Virus record (IMG/VR): IMGVR_UViG_3300038410_000079
Span: 1 to 20,469 of that record
Length of the DNA: 20,469 nt
Source of the DNA: a virus
Reading direction: 5' to 3' (one strand)
This document shows, piece after piece, positions 6,254-13,458 of the stretch; within the stretch, counting starts at the first letter, position 1; each line of letters begins with the position of its first letter. The position numbers were made by a program, and so were the translations under genes. The notes beneath the pieces are model-generated. The model made no database searches. It was not told where the DNA came from and saw only the letters and a program-made list of their open reading frames with translations.

Positions 6254-7653
6254 TTCGCCCCCAACGGTCTAAACGGTTGCCCGACGAAAAACCCCTTTGG
6301 CAATGCCCGCCGGAATTTCCGGCATGGTCCGAACCGCCCGCGGTCATCATGGACGCACGCATGATCCGCGACCAGCGGCCACATGCGCATCGAGAGGAAC
6401 GACTGGTCCGAGTTCGGAAATCGGCTATATCGATTGCTCGGAGCCCCGGAGGCCACAACTGCAGCCTTCCACTCATCGAACATGGAGGGGAACCCGATTT
6501 CGCGTAGGAACGCGGTCTTCGCCCCGCAGATGCCGCCCATGATAGGTGACGTATGCTTCGGGTGGTCGCGCATGATGTGGAACGGAAGCCCGCTTTCGAT
6601 CCACTCTGCCACGGCGTCGCTTTCCCGCACGCTTGCGCGCCCGTCTGCGTCCCGAAAGACGACCCGATCATAGGATTCGTCTTTGCCCGCTTCCAGGCGC
6701 CGTAGCCGCTTGATGCGCTCGTCGAAGGGATGTACGACCGCCTCGACATCATCGCCCTGTGACCGCAGTTCATCGACCGCAGCCGCCGGCACGTTATCCG
6801 CGACGTAGAACCGCATCTTCCACCCAGGATAGCACCGGCGGAACCAATAGACGTTCTCGATTGCGCCACGGACGTAGACCGGGTCCGATCCCCACACTGC
6901 TATGGAGATCAGCCGCTTCTCTTTGGCGACTTGCTTCGCCAGTGCCTTCCCGAGATTAGCGACGATCTTGTCAGCGGCTTTGCGGGCGATGGCATGTCCT
7001 GTAACCGGCGCCATAGCTGCCCGCGCCATGCGCTTGAACGTTTCACTTCGCTGAGGCGCGGGCTTTGCGCCTTCGTGCCAGTGTTTGAGAATGACATCTT
7101 CGAGATACAGGAGCGATCCCGTCCTCTGCCCGATCATCATCCATACCGCGTCCATGTATTTCGAAGCGAAGTCGGGGCACATAAACGGCGCGTTCGTAGC
7201 CTCGACATATCGTCGTGTCGTAAAGAGGTTCACGCACATCTTCCTCCCCTGGACATAGGCATCGTTGCAGTACACGATTGCAATCCCGTCGCGTAGATTG
7301 ACACCGCACAGGATTGCGGTATCGTATCCCTTGGTCTGCCACTCCATGTCATCGGCAACCATGGAGACGAGTGTGTTCTCTTCCTGCCATCGCGTGTCTC
7401 TGTAGATACGATTGTAGTAGCTGGATAGATTCGGCTTGACGCTATCCTCGACAAGAAGCTGATATGCAGACGGATTCTGTGATTCAAGATCCCTCGCGCG
7501 GCAAATCGTGTCTCCGTCTGAGATATTAGCAAGAATCGTGAACCGCAATTGACTTGGATCGTCGGCGCGTGCGTTCGCTGACTCGATGAATCTCAGCAGT
7601 CCACCGAGTCGCCGGTACGATGGTAGGAAGAAGTTGATTGCCGAGTATTTCAC
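6250..7653 (-). CDS. Two-domain glycosyltransferase (GT2-like plus second GT-A domain)
   Basis: A 467-aa protein from GTG 7653, which overlaps the TGA of the GT-D gene (GTGA) and follows a GAGG site; the open frame further up to 7818 is inside that gene. The N-terminal half begins KYSAINFFLPSYRRLGGLLR, like a GT2 fold, with ADD at residues 100-102 (MVADDMEW) as the metal site. After a basic linker (about residues 205-245) a second domain starts ISIAVWGSDPVYVRGAIENV and holds FRDADGR (333-339), a DAD metal motif, followed by FHIMRDHPKHTSPIMGG (358-374). The latter block recurs in glycosyltransferases that I associate with phages and capsule loci. Two active sites suggest addition of two sugars in sequence or of a repeating pair. 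Donors unknown. Confidence 0.75.
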   Translation of the reverse strand: MKYSAINFFLPSYRRLGGLLRFIESANARADDPSQLRFTILANISDGDTICRARDLESQNPSAYQLLVEDSVKPNLSSYYNRIYRDTRWQEENTLVSMVADDMEWQTKGYDTAILCGVNLRDGIAIVYCNDAYVQGRKMCVNLFTTRRYVEATNAPFMCPDFASKYMDAVWMMIGQRTGSLLYLEDVILKHWHEGAKPAPQRSETFKRMARAAMAPVTGHAIARKAADKIVANLGKALAKQVAKEKRLISIAVWGSDPVYVRGAIENVYWFRRCYPGWKMRFYVADNVPAAAVDELRSQGDDVEAVVHPFDERIKRLRRLEAGKDESYDRVVFRDADGRASVRESDAVAEWIESGLPFHIMRDHPKHTSPIMGGICGAKTAFLREIGFPSMFDEWKAAVVASGAPSNRYSRFPNSDQSFLSMRMWPLVADHACVHDDRGRFGPCRKFRRALPKGFFVGQPFRPLGAK

Positions 7654-8426
7654 AGTGCATACCTCGACGGATCGTGAAGATAGGGTCTCGTGTCTACCCC
7701 TGCCCATCCATCGAAAAGAGTCCCGATATCCAAAGCCATGCCCCCCTGTTTCTTGACCATTCGGCAGTATGCCTTCGCTAACCCGCCGGCACCCACAAGC
7801 CAGATTTCGCCGCGGCAATCCCGCGAGTGAAGATCGTGCTCGATCCGCTTGAATCCGTCCGGCCAGTGCGGTTCAGAACAGTCGGGAACATATGCACTAT
7901 CTTTGTATTTGAATCGTTCCCCGGCGACGCGCCATTGCAGGATGTGCTTGATTCCGCATGACGCTTTTAACTTCTCTGCGACATCACGGCAGGTAATGAG
8001 ACCGACGAACTTCGCCCCGTGAAGAAGTTTCCGAAACTCTCCGGTCTTTTCAAGGAGAGGCAGATCCATGTGATGAAAGCACACTCGTCCGCGGCCATCA
8101 AGTTCATGGGCTTGCAACCATGTGAGGACGCCTTTGTAAACGGGCCATCTTCTTGCTTTTTCGAGATTCGGCAATCCAAGGAAATCGGCATCAATGCATG
8201 CATCATAGATCATCTTTCTGATGTATGCGATGTCGTCGGCCGATAGTCCTTCGGCAGGGAACCATCTTCCAATGCGCTCTCGGCAGACTTTTACCGACGT
8301 CACCTCCGGATAGCGAAGGACCTGATATTCTCCGTCCCCAATGCGGACAAGAGAAAACGGCCGGTGATCAGCGATGAATCTCGCTATTTTCTTGATGACC
8401 GACTCAATGTCAACAAGGGAAATCAT
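7650..8426 (-). CDS. GT-D-fold glycosyltransferase (DUF1792-like), copy 2
   Basis: A 258-aa protein. Its N-terminus carries FSLVRIGDGE (residues 24-33) and its C-terminus LVGAGGLAKAYC (210-221) plus MALDIGTLFDGWAG (230-243). These match the GT-D/DUF1792 glycosyltransferases, whose founding members are in streptococcal adhesin glycosylation; there a DxE motif binds the metal. The DGE here is a good candidate for that motif. ATG 8426 overlaps the TGA of the other GT-D gene (ATGA); the earlier in-frame start at 8510 would lie inside it. The upstream gene is a paralogue with the same signature blocks. The sugar and acceptor cannot be deduced. Conserved Trp and His residues (VCFHHMDLPLL) lie mid-protein. 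Confidence 0.78.
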   Translation of the reverse strand: MISLVDIESVIKKIARFIADHRPFSLVRIGDGEYQVLRYPEVTSVKVCRERIGRWFPAEGLSADDIAYIRKMIYDACIDADFLGLPNLEKARRWPVYKGVLTWLQAHELDGRGRVCFHHMDLPLLEKTGEFRKLLHGAKFVGLITCRDVAEKLKASCGIKHILQWRVAGERFKYKDSAYVPDCSEPHWPDGFKRIEHDLHSRDCRGEIWLVGAGGLAKAYCRMVKKQGGMALDIGTLFDGWAGVDTRPYLHDPSRYAL

Positions 8427-9217
8427 CTCTCCACCCTTGGATTGTCCTGCGCGATTTTGAATCTTTCTATCATCTGCCTGAGATACGTCCTCGTCGGGAG
8501 TTGCGCCCACCCATCGAATACCGATCCGATGTCAATGGCGATTCCGTTGTGCTGCTTGACCCACATGCAGTAGATCTTCCCAAGACCCCCAGCGCCGACA
8601 AGATGAATCCTTCCGTGCAGATCGCCCGCAGCTTCGAGTTCTCCACTGAGAGCGGAATATCTGTCAGGATAGTGTCTCTCCGTGCCGCTCCAGTTTCTTC
8701 CCATGCACGGGCGTCTCTGCGGAGGAAGATAGAAGAACTTGACCGACTTGACGCCGAGATTCATCAGCGGGGCCTGCACGTTGCGGCAGGTGATACAGGT
8801 CACATCTCGATCTTTCAGAAGTTGCCGGTAGCCATCTCTCACCTGGAGTTCTATCGCCGTATCCATTGAGCAGGTTTTCGTGATCGGAGTCGTCAGCCCC
8901 AGGGACGCCATGAACGGACGCACATTTCTCCAGCGTTGGTCAATCGTATTATGCCGCGGGGCTGGGAGTCCAATAAGGTCCGCCGTGCGGCATGCTTCGC
9001 GTATCTGCTCCGCGAGTCCCAGCATGGTGTCACGACTCATGCCGGTGGTATCAAACCACTTCGCGAATCTAGCGAGACAGTTCTGTGAGTTGGTGAACTT
9101 CGGGAATCCCAGGACAATACCCTCTCCGTCCCCGCAGCGGACAAAAGAGAATCCTTTGCCGATTCGGATGGCATCCTTCAGGACTGAGAAGACCTGGTTA
9201 TAGTCTAGCTCTGGCAC
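8423..9217 (-). CDS. GT-D-fold glycosyltransferase (DUF1792-like), copy 1
   Basis: A 264-aa protein starting at GTG 9217 after a GGAGAGG ribosome site about nine bases upstream; it overlaps the GT9 gene by 20 bases. FSFVRCGDGE (residues 23-32) supplies the DxE-type metal motif; LVGAGGLGKIYC (206-217) and IAIDIGSVFDGWAQ (226-239) form the C-terminal signature. Both blocks, and the mid-protein CRNVQAPLMNLGVKSV, align with the following gene (CRDVAEKLKASCGIKHI), so the pair arose by tandem duplication and divergence. Divergent linkers around residues 100-130 may alter acceptor choice. Cytoplasmic, no membrane segment. GT-D enzymes known so far extend O-glycans on protein, so a glycoprotein product is one attractive reading (inference). 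Confidence 0.78.
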   Translation of the reverse strand: MPELDYNQVFSVLKDAIRIGKGFSFVRCGDGEGIVLGFPKFTNSQNCLARFAKWFDTTGMSRDTMLGLAEQIREACRTADLIGLPAPRHNTIDQRWRNVRPFMASLGLTTPITKTCSMDTAIELQVRDGYRQLLKDRDVTCITCRNVQAPLMNLGVKSVKFFYLPPQRRPCMGRNWSGTERHYPDRYSALSGELEAAGDLHGRIHLVGAGGLGKIYCMWVKQHNGIAIDIGSVFDGWAQLPTRTYLRQMIERFKIAQDNPRVER

Positions 9218-10130
9218 GCGCCATGACCTCTCCGACTGTGAGTTCTTCGAGACAATTGTACGTTGCGCAATCGTAGAACGGACCAGCCTTCTGGCATGGT
9301 TGACAGGGCATGCGCCTTGTGATGACTTCTGCTTTCCTGCTGATCGGGCCGTTTTTGCTCACCAGACTTCCGCCGAAAATCACCAGCATGTTGACACAAA
9401 GGGCATCGCCGACGTGCATCAGTCCGGTGTCTGTCGTGATGAAAAGATTTGAGGACGAGGCAATCGCCTGCGCCGTCTGGGTGATGGTCAGTTTCCCGAC
9501 GAGATCCAGGTCAGCCTGCGTGTCTTTCAACTCGTCGCCGAATCCAACCTTGACAGTGCTCCCGCCCGTATACGCGCGCAATACGCGAGAGAAATCCGAG
9601 AATCCCCGCCACTGCTTCGCGCCCTTCATGCCGGCGCTGTATGTGCCGTTGCACAGAAAAACGACGGGACGCGGGAGGGCGCCGAGTGCGGCTGCTGTCT
9701 CCTGCGGAAGCTCCGTGATGGGAAAGCTCTGCTCCGGGATCGGTCCCTTATAGCCGAGTCGATAGACCAGCCGCATGTAGTAGAGAATCTCATGGACTCG
9801 GTCCGCTTCCCACATCGGAAAGGGCTCCGTCTCCTTCGCCTTCGCCTGGAAGAGACTCAGCGCTTCGCTTGCCTCACTATGCCCGGTGTAGTACCAGCGA
9901 TCATAGTCCTGGCGAACTTTGTCCCGCGGGTGGTTCACGATCTGCCCGATGATGTCCCATCGTGGAAGAATGTCGTCGAAAGCCTGCCGGCGCGCGTCCT
10001 GCCATGTTGCCGATAGACAGACATCCACCTTTCCGCTCTCCTCCATCGAGGCAAGCGCGCGCAGGGCCGGGGACATCATAATGAGATTCCCTATGCCATG
10101 CTTGAAGTAGACGATAGTCTTCGGGTTCAT
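9198..10130 (-). CDS. GT9-family glycosyltransferase (heptosyltransferase-like)
   Basis: A 310-aa GT-B enzyme. KHGIGNLIMMSPALRAL (residues 10-26) is the GT9 N-terminal motif 'GxGDxxxxxPxLRAL', with Asn in place of the usual Asp. LFITTDTGLMHVGDAL (229-244) is the donor-binding C-terminal motif (TDTGLMH), followed by VIFGGS. The tail has a Cys cluster (MPCQPCQ, then YDCATYNCL), seen in many heptosyltransferases as CxPC...C..xxxxCL. Bacterial members transfer ADP-heptose to lipopolysaccharide core or proteins; phage ones are less studied. ATG 10130 overlaps the TGA of the 92-aa orphan gene (ATGA). The missing N-terminal Asp equivalent is worth checking for activity. Donor unknown. Confidence 0.85.
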   Translation of the reverse strand: MNPKTIVYFKHGIGNLIMMSPALRALASMEESGKVDVCLSATWQDARRQAFDDILPRWDIIGQIVNHPRDKVRQDYDRWYYTGHSEASEALSLFQAKAKETEPFPMWEADRVHEILYYMRLVYRLGYKGPIPEQSFPITELPQETAAALGALPRPVVFLCNGTYSAGMKGAKQWRGFSDFSRVLRAYTGGSTVKVGFGDELKDTQADLDLVGKLTITQTAQAIASSSNLFITTDTGLMHVGDALCVNMLVIFGGSLVSKNGPISRKAEVITRRMPCQPCQKAGPFYDCATYNCLEELTVGEVMARARARL

Positions 10131-10405
10131 CTCGTCAGCTTTGCGATCGGCAGTTCAATCTCCAACACAACCCCGCTGGCGATCTCGGTTCGCCCAAACC
10201 GGGACACGCGCGTCCCTTCTCCCGTCAGATTCATGCGCTTGCCCTTGCCCAGGATGATCCTCGCCTGACACGAGAACCCGCCCGAGATTTCCGTGAGCAT
10301 ATTCACCTGGATGCTTTCTTTCAACTCCGCAGTCGATCCGAGCACCTGCTCGGCCGGTTTCACCTGAATAGGAGCCGCGCTATCTCTCGACTCTTCCCTT
10401 GACAT
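10127..10405 (-). CDS. 92-aa orphan protein inside the glycan cassette
   Basis: A 92-aa protein beginning MSREESRDSAAPIQVKPAEQ. ATG 10405 has a strong GGGAGG ribosome site about six bases upstream and overlaps the GT2 gene by 26 bases; the frame's further upstream extension is inside that gene. The central and C-terminal part alternates hydrophobic and polar residues (SIQVNMLTEISGGFSCQARIILGKGK, then VVLEIELPI; quoted by fragments), suggesting a small beta-barrel or sandwich. There are no catalytic motifs, no membrane segment and one cysteine. I do not recognise a family. Being the only non-enzyme-like gene in the cassette, it could be an acceptor, a virion decoration protein or a chaperone; all of these are guesses. 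Confidence 0.55.
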   Translation of the reverse strand: MSREESRDSAAPIQVKPAEQVLGSTAELKESIQVNMLTEISGGFSCQARIILGKGKRMNLTGEGTRVSRFGRTEIASGVVLEIELPIAKLTR

Positions 10406-11000
10406 CTGCTGCCTCCCTACCGAAGTATGGTTTGATTGTCTCTCGCCAGTAGCCGTGAAAGACGTACAGATCCTGCATGATGCAGACCCTATACCCGGAC
10501 CGGCGGAGTTTTTTGCAGTAGTCCTCGTCAACGTAGAAGAAAGAATCTTCTTTGAACCTGCCGCACTCTTCCCATGCTGTCTTGTTCGTCAAGATGAAGA
10601 ACCCCGAGAAATTCCCCGGCCGCTCGGTGCAGTCGAGGACCTTTCCGCGGTGCTGGTCGTAGACACGCTTGGCGATCGCCCGATGCGTCTCGATGTCGTT
10701 CTGCTGCGCGAGATTCGGATCGGGGAGCCGCTGCAAATGGCAACCGATACGGTTCGTGTAACACGTGAACCATCCGACTCTATCTTGTGACTTGATAGCG
10801 TGTTGGCAGATGGAATACCAGAGCGGATTGAGGAGGACGATATCGTGGTCGAGGATGAGTACCCACTCGCTGCGCGCTTCTTCCATTGCCCGATTGCACG
10901 CATACCCGACATGGCGCCCGGGCTCGAAGGGGATCACCACCGTGATGCGCATGTTCGGCACGATGGGAGAGAGAATATTCAGTTCCTGAGGAGTCGGCAT
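10380..11000 (-). CDS. GT2-family glycosyltransferase
   Basis: A 206-aa single-domain GT-A enzyme. ITVVIPFEPG (residues 19-28) is the first strand, VLILDHDIVLLNP (47-59) carries the DxD (Asp51, Asp53) metal site, and FFILTNKTAW with FYVDEDYCKKLRRSGY (155-170) gives the ED catalytic-base region and the helix typical of GT2. VFHGYWRE follows. It is short, near the core size of the fold, with no membrane helices, so it probably uses a soluble or lipid-linked acceptor. ATG 11000 overlaps the GT-B gene by 22 bases and has only a weak ribosome site; an alternative start is Met17 (base 10952). The product is likely transferred inside the cytoplasm. Confidence 0.82.
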   Translation of the reverse strand: MPTPQELNILSPIVPNMRITVVIPFEPGRHVGYACNRAMEEARSEWVLILDHDIVLLNPLWYSICQHAIKSQDRVGWFTCYTNRIGCHLQRLPDPNLAQQNDIETHRAIAKRVYDQHRGKVLDCTERPGNFSGFFILTNKTAWEECGRFKEDSFFYVDEDYCKKLRRSGYRVCIMQDLYVFHGYWRETIKPYFGREAADVKGRVER

Positions 11001-12043
11001 ACCTGATCCCAGAATTGATATGGAGCCAAGCGGAGTCTGTCACGCATCTCCTCCGGTTTGAAACACCATGAAGCGTGACCGACCTTCTCGTTATCAATCA
11101 ACAGCTTACACCCACAAAGCATCGACTCGAAAAAGACCCGCTCTCCTGCCCATCGCTCGACCGGAAGATGGAGCACGAACTCATGCGCCGAGTACAATCC
11201 CGGCATCATTCCCACGGGTCCCGCAGCGACGTGACGGACTTTCCGGTCTGGGAATGCTCGGTCCGCCTGTCCCAGGATCGAGTATGAATATTGATCGTTC
11301 TTCTCGATGAACTCAGCGACGCGATCTTTGCACTTGCGCCAGCACGGGACAAGGACCGATCCGGAAACGCGCTCGATTCCCTCCACGGCAGCGAACAGGT
11401 TCACATCGATCGCCAAAGGAAGGCAAATCGATAGTTTCGGGTCAATCCCCAAGCCCTCTACGTGTCGTTCCATGTGCGCCGGTGAGATGAAAATATTCGC
11501 GCGAGACAACCAGAACATTTGCTGACTGAGATTTAAACGCCCCAACTCGCGGTAGTCGTGTTCGTACTTGATATACGGGAGTCGGCGCTCGTAGAGAAAG
11601 AACCGGATACGGTCCATTTGATCCGGATCAAACTCGAACACGTTGTTCACCACGGCGAAGTCGGCTCCATCGAGGATGCTCTGACAGAAGTTATCGGGCG
11701 TTATCCCGACAACGTCAAACCCGAGAAGTTCCCCCACGCGGACCACTTCCGCCGAGGAGATCTCCGACCCGCCCGCTTTCGAGTTGTCCTGCACCCACGC
11801 GACCTTCTGGGTCCGGGCATTGGAAAAAGACTTGCGACACAGATAATCAGTGCCATGATTCGCAGCGACATGAGAAGCCGGGGAGGAAGGAACGCCCTCC
11901 TCCTCCGGCAGAATGCGAACGGCGCCTTTCGCCTGCATGCGCCGCGCGCGAGCCGCATCAAATGACGCGACCCCGCCTTCGAATCTGCGGGCGAGATCCT
12001 TGTCCAGGATCTCGCACCGCAGCATTTTCACAGACGCGCTCAC
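10979..12043 (-). CDS. GT-B-like glycosyltransferase with an extra N-terminal phage-type segment
   Basis: A 354-aa protein directly after the capsid gene (two-base gap). Residues 7 to about 45 (MLRCEILDKDLARRFEGGVA, then DAARARRMQAKGAVRIL) look like a small phage-encoded domain rather than a transferase and are followed by a linker rich in Glu, Pro and Ser. The transferase part begins KVAWVQDNSKAGGSEIS (residues 80-96), the 'V-W-x-N...GG-E' opening of GT4-like enzymes, and ends with the ERVFFESMLCGCKLL block (301-315) that holds the donor-binding E-x4-E pair (here Glu301, Glu306). GTG 12043 has a poor ribosome site; GTG 12031 or ATG 12025 are alternatives. It would be expressed with capsid. 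Confidence 0.7.
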   Translation of the reverse strand: MSASVKMLRCEILDKDLARRFEGGVASFDAARARRMQAKGAVRILPEEEGVPSSPASHVAANHGTDYLCRKSFSNARTQKVAWVQDNSKAGGSEISSAEVVRVGELLGFDVVGITPDNFCQSILDGADFAVVNNVFEFDPDQMDRIRFFLYERRLPYIKYEHDYRELGRLNLSQQMFWLSRANIFISPAHMERHVEGLGIDPKLSICLPLAIDVNLFAAVEGIERVSGSVLVPCWRKCKDRVAEFIEKNDQYSYSILGQADRAFPDRKVRHVAAGPVGMMPGLYSAHEFVLHLPVERWAGERVFFESMLCGCKLLIDNEKVGHASWCFKPEEMRDRLRLAPYQFWDQVCRLLRN

Positions 12044-12045
12044 GG

Positions 12046-13422
12046 CTACGACTGCCCGACCAGTTCGGTGAACGCAATCGGGACCACCGGCATGCCGTCG
12101 AATCGCGCGACGAATCGGATTGACGACTCGTCATAGATCCACCGGACGGTATCCGTGGTGTCGATCGTGAGATCCTGCCTCATCGCAAGCAGATACATCC
12201 CGAGGTCTCCCAGGACGATGTCGCCCTGCGAACCCATCGCCGGCATGTTCCGGGTGAGATAGATGGGATACCCGAATACGCTCGGGGTGACCGTGCGCTG
12301 CGTGATGAGACCGTCATAGTCCACCTGGACGATCGGCCGGTTATTGCCGTCCCGCTCATTGCGGAGCGTGGCCAGAGTGTTCTTTCGGGTCATCCACACG
12401 AGGTCGCGAAAGTTCTCATCAAGCCGCCCATCGAGGGCGCACAGGTCGGCGTAATTGATCGTGCCGGCCGTATTGCGCGCCACGCCGTTGGCCACGACCG
12501 CGGGGTCGTTGATGATGCCCAGGCACGGGACGCCCAGGGCACCGGCAGCCGCGGTATTCGTCAGGACGAGGTTCTCCAGATCATACTGGAAGGCCCTGAC
12601 GTACAACCCCGTGACGTAGTTCACCACGTTGATCAGGCTGTCCGCGATGAGCTCATCCGTGAGATGGACCAGCGCGATGCGCTTCTTCGCCTCGAACGCC
12701 AAGCGCTCGAGCTGCGGCTTGCTCGTGTGCTTCTCCTCGCCTTCGCCGGGGGAGTAGAACGTCACCCCGCCGAAGTAATTTCCCGCGGCCTGCACCAGAC
12801 GCGGGATGCGCATGGTCTGCGTGCCCATCGTCAGACGCCACACGCGAGAGAGGATCGGCGACTGCGTGAACGCGAACTCGATCACCATGGCCGGGAATTC
12901 GATCGGGACGAGTGCGCCGCCGTCGGCGACCACGCCTTCGCTCATGCCAGCCTGTTTCAGGTCCAGGCCCATGACGGTCTTGAACTGCTCCATCGCGTTG
13001 TCGTTCGACTTCGCGAGGTTGATTCCCGAGGCTGCGATACGGCTGTATTTGCCGCGACACTTCAGGATCCGCCCGAAGTTCTCCATCTCGGGACTCAGTC
13101 TCTTGAACGGGCCGCCGGAATACGCGAGCGCCGTCGCGAACTGGTGATCGTCCATCCTGCGCATCTCCGGACTCATGGACTTCCGGAAGTAGGATGTGTC
13201 GACCACGCTGCCGCAGGTGTTCTTGAACGTTCCACCATCGAGCGCTCCACCCGAACCCGGGAAGAGACGCGCAGCGTCCGACCGTCCGAGTTCGGCCTTG
13301 ATCGCGGCCGTGACATCGGGCGGGTTATCCTTGATGGCCTGGGCGATGATGCCCTTCAGTTGGTCCATCGTCAACTTCTGGGGCTCCTGGGGAGCCACAG
13401 GAGGCGTTGCTGTCGGTTCCAT
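12046..13422 (-). CDS. Major capsid protein, HK97 fold
   Basis: A 458-aa HK97-family major head protein. The first ~110 residues (starting MEPTATPPVAPQEPQKL, then a charged helix around MDQLKGIIAQAIKDNPP) resemble a delta/scaffolding domain that the prohead protease would remove. The capsid fold begins near GGALVPIEFPAMVIEF and shows the family pattern: a loop with TQTMRIPRLVQ, an acidic GEGEEKHTSKP turn, KRIALVHLTDELIADS in the long spine-helix region, and YDLENLVLTNTA before the GIIND segment. The A-domain end has PVVPIAFTEL. It assembles the icosahedral shell. A ribosome site AAGGAAG lies seven bases before ATG 13422. Its position after the protease gene is classical. Confidence 0.93.
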   Translation of the reverse strand: MEPTATPPVAPQEPQKLTMDQLKGIIAQAIKDNPPDVTAAIKAELGRSDAARLFPGSGGALDGGTFKNTCGSVVDTSYFRKSMSPEMRRMDDHQFATALAYSGGPFKRLSPEMENFGRILKCRGKYSRIAASGINLAKSNDNAMEQFKTVMGLDLKQAGMSEGVVADGGALVPIEFPAMVIEFAFTQSPILSRVWRLTMGTQTMRIPRLVQAAGNYFGGVTFYSPGEGEEKHTSKPQLERLAFEAKKRIALVHLTDELIADSLINVVNYVTGLYVRAFQYDLENLVLTNTAAAGALGVPCLGIINDPAVVANGVARNTAGTINYADLCALDGRLDENFRDLVWMTRKNTLATLRNERDGNNRPIVQVDYDGLITQRTVTPSVFGYPIYLTRNMPAMGSQGDIVLGDLGMYLLAMRQDLTIDTTDTVRWIYDESSIRFVARFDGMPVVPIAFTELVGQS

Positions 13423-13458
13423 TGATCGCTTCCTTCGTTGATGGTTGATCGTCCTGAC

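Noticed and set aside
6246-6869. A 207-codon minus-strand frame within the two-domain glycosyltransferase
   Set aside because: Same strand but shifted frame; sequence is Arg/Ser-rich and low in pattern, while the other frame carries the DAD and HIMRDH motifs.
7654-7818. N-terminal extension of the two-domain glycosyltransferase (55 extra codons)
   Set aside because: The extension lies inside the preceding GT-D gene and resembles no domain; GTG 7653 has a good ribosome site and the same GTGA junction seen elsewhere in the operon.
12664-13425. A 253-codon plus-strand open frame opposite the major capsid gene
   Set aside because: It lies wholly antisense to a gene with clear HK97 capsid signatures and has no ribosome site or recognisable protein pattern; long antisense frames are expected in GC-rich coding DNA.
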